From contig CAKOKD010000001.1 in assembly GCA_934090935.1 (NCBI GenBank), positions 62,001-126,000 of the forward strand: 64,000 nucleotides of DNA. The letters are read 5' to 3'. The position numbers were made by a program, and so were the translations under genes. The notes below the pieces were generated by a model. The model did not search any database, was not told the DNA's origin, and saw only the letters and a list, made by a program, of their open reading frames with translations. Position 1 is the stretch's first letter. Every line of letters begins with the position of its first letter. Positions 61,295 to 64,000 of the stretch are shown in pieces. The stretch comes from an uncultured Bacilli bacterium. GTDB lineage: Bacteria > Bacillota_I > Bacilli_A > RF39 > UBA660.

Positions 61295-63808
61295 ATGAAT
61301 GGTTTAACTGATGAAGAAGTAGTTGTATCAAGAAAAAAATATGGATCTAATAACATAAGTGTAAAAAAACAAAATAAGTTATTAAATCTGATAATTGAAT
61401 CTTTAGGAGATCCAATAATTAAAATAATGTTGATTGCTCTTGCTATCCGTTTTGTTCTACTTTTTAAAGATCAAAATTGGTATGAAACTTTAGGTATGCT
61501 TATATCAATTTTACTTTCTTCTTTAATATCATCTCTTTCAGAATATGGATCAAATAAATCATTTGAAAGACTTCAAAGTGAATATGAAAATATCACCGTT
61601 AGAGTAAGAAGAAATGGAAAAAATGCAACTATTAAAAATGATGAAGTTGTAGTTTCGGATATAGTTCTTCTTTCAAGCGGTGAATTAATACCAGCGGATG
61701 GTGTTTTAGTAGAGGGAAGTATTGGTGTTGATGAATCAAGTATAAATGGCGAATCTAAAGAAGTTACTAAAAGACTTGGTGAACATGTATTTAAAGGAAG
61801 TGTAGTTTTATCTGGAAGTGCAAGTATTCGTGTTGAAAAAGTTGGAATTAATACAGTATATGGGTCAATTGCTAAAGGACTTACTGAAAATAATTTACCT
61901 TCACCAATGCGAATTCGTTTAACTAAACTTGCTAAAATAATTTCTAGAATTGGTTATATTGGTGCCATTTTAGCATCAATTTCTAATATTTTTAATACAG
62001 TATTTATCAGTAATAATTTTGATGAAGCTATTATAATGAGTTTAATAACTAATCCTAAATATGTAGTTGATTTAGCTATTGAGACTGTTACTTTAGCTGT
62101 AACAATAATTATCGTCTGTGTTCCAGAAGGTTTACCAATGATGGTTGCTTTAGTACTTTCGTCGAATATGAAACGTATGCTTAAAAATAATGTTTTAGTT
62201 AGAAAAGCAGTTGGAATAGAAACTAGTGGATCAATGAATGTTTTGCTTACTGATAAAACTGGAACTTTAACTAAAGGAAAACTTTCAGTTATCGGAATAT
62301 GTTTACCAGATGATACTCACTTTAATACTTTAGATGATATGAAAGATGATTTAAAAAATATTTTTATAGATGCTCTTCTATACAACAATGATGCTTATTT
62401 TGAAGATAATCAGGTTACAGGAGGAAATTCTACAGATAAAGCAATACTTACATTTGTTGGAAAAATTCCTTTGACTAAAAAGATTGAAGATAAAATTCAT
62501 TTTAATTCTGAAAACAAATATTCGTATGTTAAGTTAAATGATGGTAAAAGTTATTATAAAGGGGCAAGTGAGGTTCTTATTAAACTATCAACCTTTTATA
62601 TAGAAAATGATGGTAATAAAAAGTATATAAAAGATAAAAAAGAGATGTTAAAAAAGATAGATACTTTTACATCTTCAGGAATAAGAGTTTTATCAATTTT
62701 ACAAAATAATACTTTACTAGGATTTATTTTGTTAAGGGATGAGATAAGAGAAGAAGCTGCATCAACTTTAAAGACGATTGAAGAAGCTGGAATTCATACA
62801 ATTATGATTACTGGAGATGATATAAATACTAGTCGTTCAATAGCAGATAGTTTAGGAATGTTAAAACGTGATTCTTTGGTTATAAGTCATGATGAACTTG
62901 AAAGCATGAGTGATATGGAAGTTTATAAATATTATAAAAGGATAAAAGTAATTGCTCGTGCTCTTCCAAAGGATAAAGCAAGAGTTGCCAAAATTTTGGA
63001 ACAAAATAATTTAGTTGTTGGTATGACTGGAGATGGAGTAAATGATGCACCAGCTTTAAAAAGTGCTGATGTTGGTATCTCTTTAGGAAGTGGTTCAGAG
63101 GTAGCTAAAGAAGCAAGTGATATAGTTATAATTGATAATAATATTAAATCTATTGAATCAGCAGTTCTTTTTGGACGAACAATATTTAAATCAATTAGAA
63201 AATTTATAATATTTCAACTTACAATGAATTTAATTGCATTATTTTTATCAATAGTTGGTCCATTACTTGGAATTTCAACTCCAATAACTATAATGCAAAT
63301 GCTTTGGTTAAATATGATAATGGATACTTTGGCTGGACTTGCATATTCTTATGAATATCCGATAAAAAGATATATGAAAGAAAAACCAATAAGAAAAGAT
63401 GAACCTATTTTAAATAAATATATGTATTCAGCAATTCTTTTAATAAGTATTTATTCCTTTATTCTTTTATCATTATTTTTAAAAAGTGATATAGTTTATA
63501 TGTTTATTAGAAATAGTAGAAAAACTCTTATGACTGCTTTCTTTTCTCTATTTGTATTTATAAGTGTATTTAATGCTTTTAATGCAAGAACAGAAAGATT
63601 AAATTTGTTTGCTAATATTTTAAAAAATAAAGTTTTTATTGTAATTCTTTTATTTATAACTCTTGCTCAAATATTCTTAATTTATAACGGTGGATCACTT
63701 TTTAGAACATATGGCCTTAAATTAAATGAGCTTATATTTGTAATTGCCCTTGCATTTACAGTTATACCACTTGACCTAGTTAGAAAGTTATTTATTAAAT
63801 ATCGATAA
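61295..63808 (+). CDS. P-type ATPase, PMCA/Ca2+-type (class II)
   Basis: 837 residues. Ordered motifs: SSINGESKEV (actuator, TGES equivalent) near 150, PEGLP in membrane helix 4 near 277, DKTGTLTKGK near 318 with the phosphorylated Asp, GDGVNDAPAL near 577. MLWLNMIMDTLAGLAYSYE lies in helix 6. PEGLP and the acidic/Asn residues of helix 6 point to Ca2+ export like PMCA-type pumps. AGGTGA precedes ATG 61295, better than the GTG at 61286. Ion specificity is by family only. Confidence 0.9.
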   Translation: MNGLTDEEVVVSRKKYGSNNISVKKQNKLLNLIIESLGDPIIKIMLIALAIRFVLLFKDQNWYETLGMLISILLSSLISSLSEYGSNKSFERLQSEYENITVRVRRNGKNATIKNDEVVVSDIVLLSSGELIPADGVLVEGSIGVDESSINGESKEVTKRLGEHVFKGSVVLSGSASIRVEKVGINTVYGSIAKGLTENNLPSPMRIRLTKLAKIISRIGYIGAILASISNIFNTVFISNNFDEAIIMSLITNPKYVVDLAIETVTLAVTIIIVCVPEGLPMMVALVLSSNMKRMLKNNVLVRKAVGIETSGSMNVLLTDKTGTLTKGKLSVIGICLPDDTHFNTLDDMKDDLKNIFIDALLYNNDAYFEDNQVTGGNSTDKAILTFVGKIPLTKKIEDKIHFNSENKYSYVKLNDGKSYYKGASEVLIKLSTFYIENDGNKKYIKDKKEMLKKIDTFTSSGIRVLSILQNNTLLGFILLRDEIREEAASTLKTIEEAGIHTIMITGDDINTSRSIADSLGMLKRDSLVISHDELESMSDMEVYKYYKRIKVIARALPKDKARVAKILEQNNLVVGMTGDGVNDAPALKSADVGISLGSGSEVAKEASDIVIIDNNIKSIESAVLFGRTIFKSIRKFIIFQLTMNLIALFLSIVGPLLGISTPITIMQMLWLNMIMDTLAGLAYSYEYPIKRYMKEKPIRKDEPILNKYMYSAILLISIYSFILLSLFLKSDIVYMFIRNSRKTLMTAFFSLFVFISVFNAFNARTERLNLFANILKNKVFIVILLFITLAQIFLIYNGGSLFRTYGLKLNELIFVIALAFTVIPLDLVRKLFIKYR

Positions 63809-63835
63809 GTGTGTTATACTTAATAAGTGATAAGT

Positions 63836-64000
63836 ATGGAAAAAAAGTTAATAATTAAAAATGATAGAAATAACCCAATAATAAAATTTTGGAATTGGGG
63901 ATGGAATATATATTATAAAAATCCTGAGATATGGAACTACTTAATTGTTGGAATTCTTACGACTGTTGTATCTTTAGGAATAAAGTATGCTTTATTGTTT
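63836..64000 (+). CDS. GtrA-family membrane protein, 3' end outside window
   Basis: First 55 codons. The cytoplasmic N-terminus is followed by EIWNYLIVGILTTVVSLGIKY, the opening of GtrA-type flippase-like proteins involved in moving lipid-linked sugars. A TATACT box lies about 20 bp upstream of the ATG. Cut by the window edge. Confidence 0.8.
   Translation, partial: MEKKLIIKNDRNNPIIKFWNWGWNIYYKNPEIWNYLIVGILTTVVSLGIKYALLF

Overview
The window looks like a chromosome segment of a low-GC, AT-rich Firmicutes/Mycoplasmatota-type bacterium, probably a gut-associated member of Bacilli near the Erysipelotrichales/RF39 lineages. This is inferred from base composition, strong AGGAGG-type ribosome sites, LCP and LTA-synthase envelope genes, and a giant non-LPXTG surface protein. 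Trp is encoded by TGG and TGA still works as a stop, but TGA is nearly unused: about 1 of 37 complete chromosomal genes ends in it. No rRNA, tRNA, CRISPR array or IS transposase was seen.

Layout. 1-4.8 kb: AbgT-type transporter (5' end missing), thioredoxin-like membrane protein, MgtE with an overlapping upstream ORF, NlpC/P60 hydrolase. 4.86-5.8 kb: a decayed copper-handling cluster (CsoR-like, SafE/DsbD_2-like, HMA, lipoprotein). 5.8-8.6 kb: cysteine desulfurase and TtcA-like PP-loop protein, then an XRE membrane regulator. 8.65-22.46 kb: an Amidase_3/3xLysM gene split by a 12.8-kb element. 22.4-25.7 kb: a second, eroded accessory zone (Bro-N fragment, relic of the same initiator gene, GNAT, NTF2-like pseudogene, unknown ORF) inside a 30-bp direct repeat, followed by a TIR gene. 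25.7-39 kb: mostly envelope and housekeeping genes (LCP-PASTA, thioredoxin-like, CmpB-like, GT2, U32, HdeD, zinc-ribbon membrane protein, SNase). 39.3-48.7 kb: a 2,988-residue surface protein and a small partner. 48.7-58.2 kb: HerA-like ATPase, LTA-synthase-like sulfatase, a Fe-S scaffold/GGGtGRT pair, a heterodimeric ABC exporter. 58.4-60.2 kb: a coupled AAA ATPase/CEG-motif pair resembling abortive-infection modules. 60.2-64 kb: a second amidase-LysM paralogue, a PMCA-like P-type ATPase and the start of a GtrA gene.

The central discovery is the 8,905-21,707 element. Its large serine recombinase lies at the right end, and a 7-bp core (GGAGGTG) flanks it. Joining the flanks at the core restores one 340-codon frame through the conserved zinc-ligand region of the amidase. 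The rejoined attP has perfect 10-bp inverted arms. Cargo: a metallophosphoesterase with a zinc ribbon, an SF1 helicase, an initiator-like HTH protein, a KAP NTPase, and a HaeIII/NgoPII-like (predicted GGCC) restriction-modification pair. No relaxase or type IV secretion genes were seen. The intact paralogue at 60,250 has lost both motif histidines and the catalytic glutamate, so it looks like a pseudoenzyme. The element therefore removes the only catalytically plausible amidase of this pair, possibly reversibly.

With the TIR protein and the AAA/CEG pair, the window holds several independent candidate defence loci. Calls rest on reading the sequence and remembered family motifs; no database search was run.
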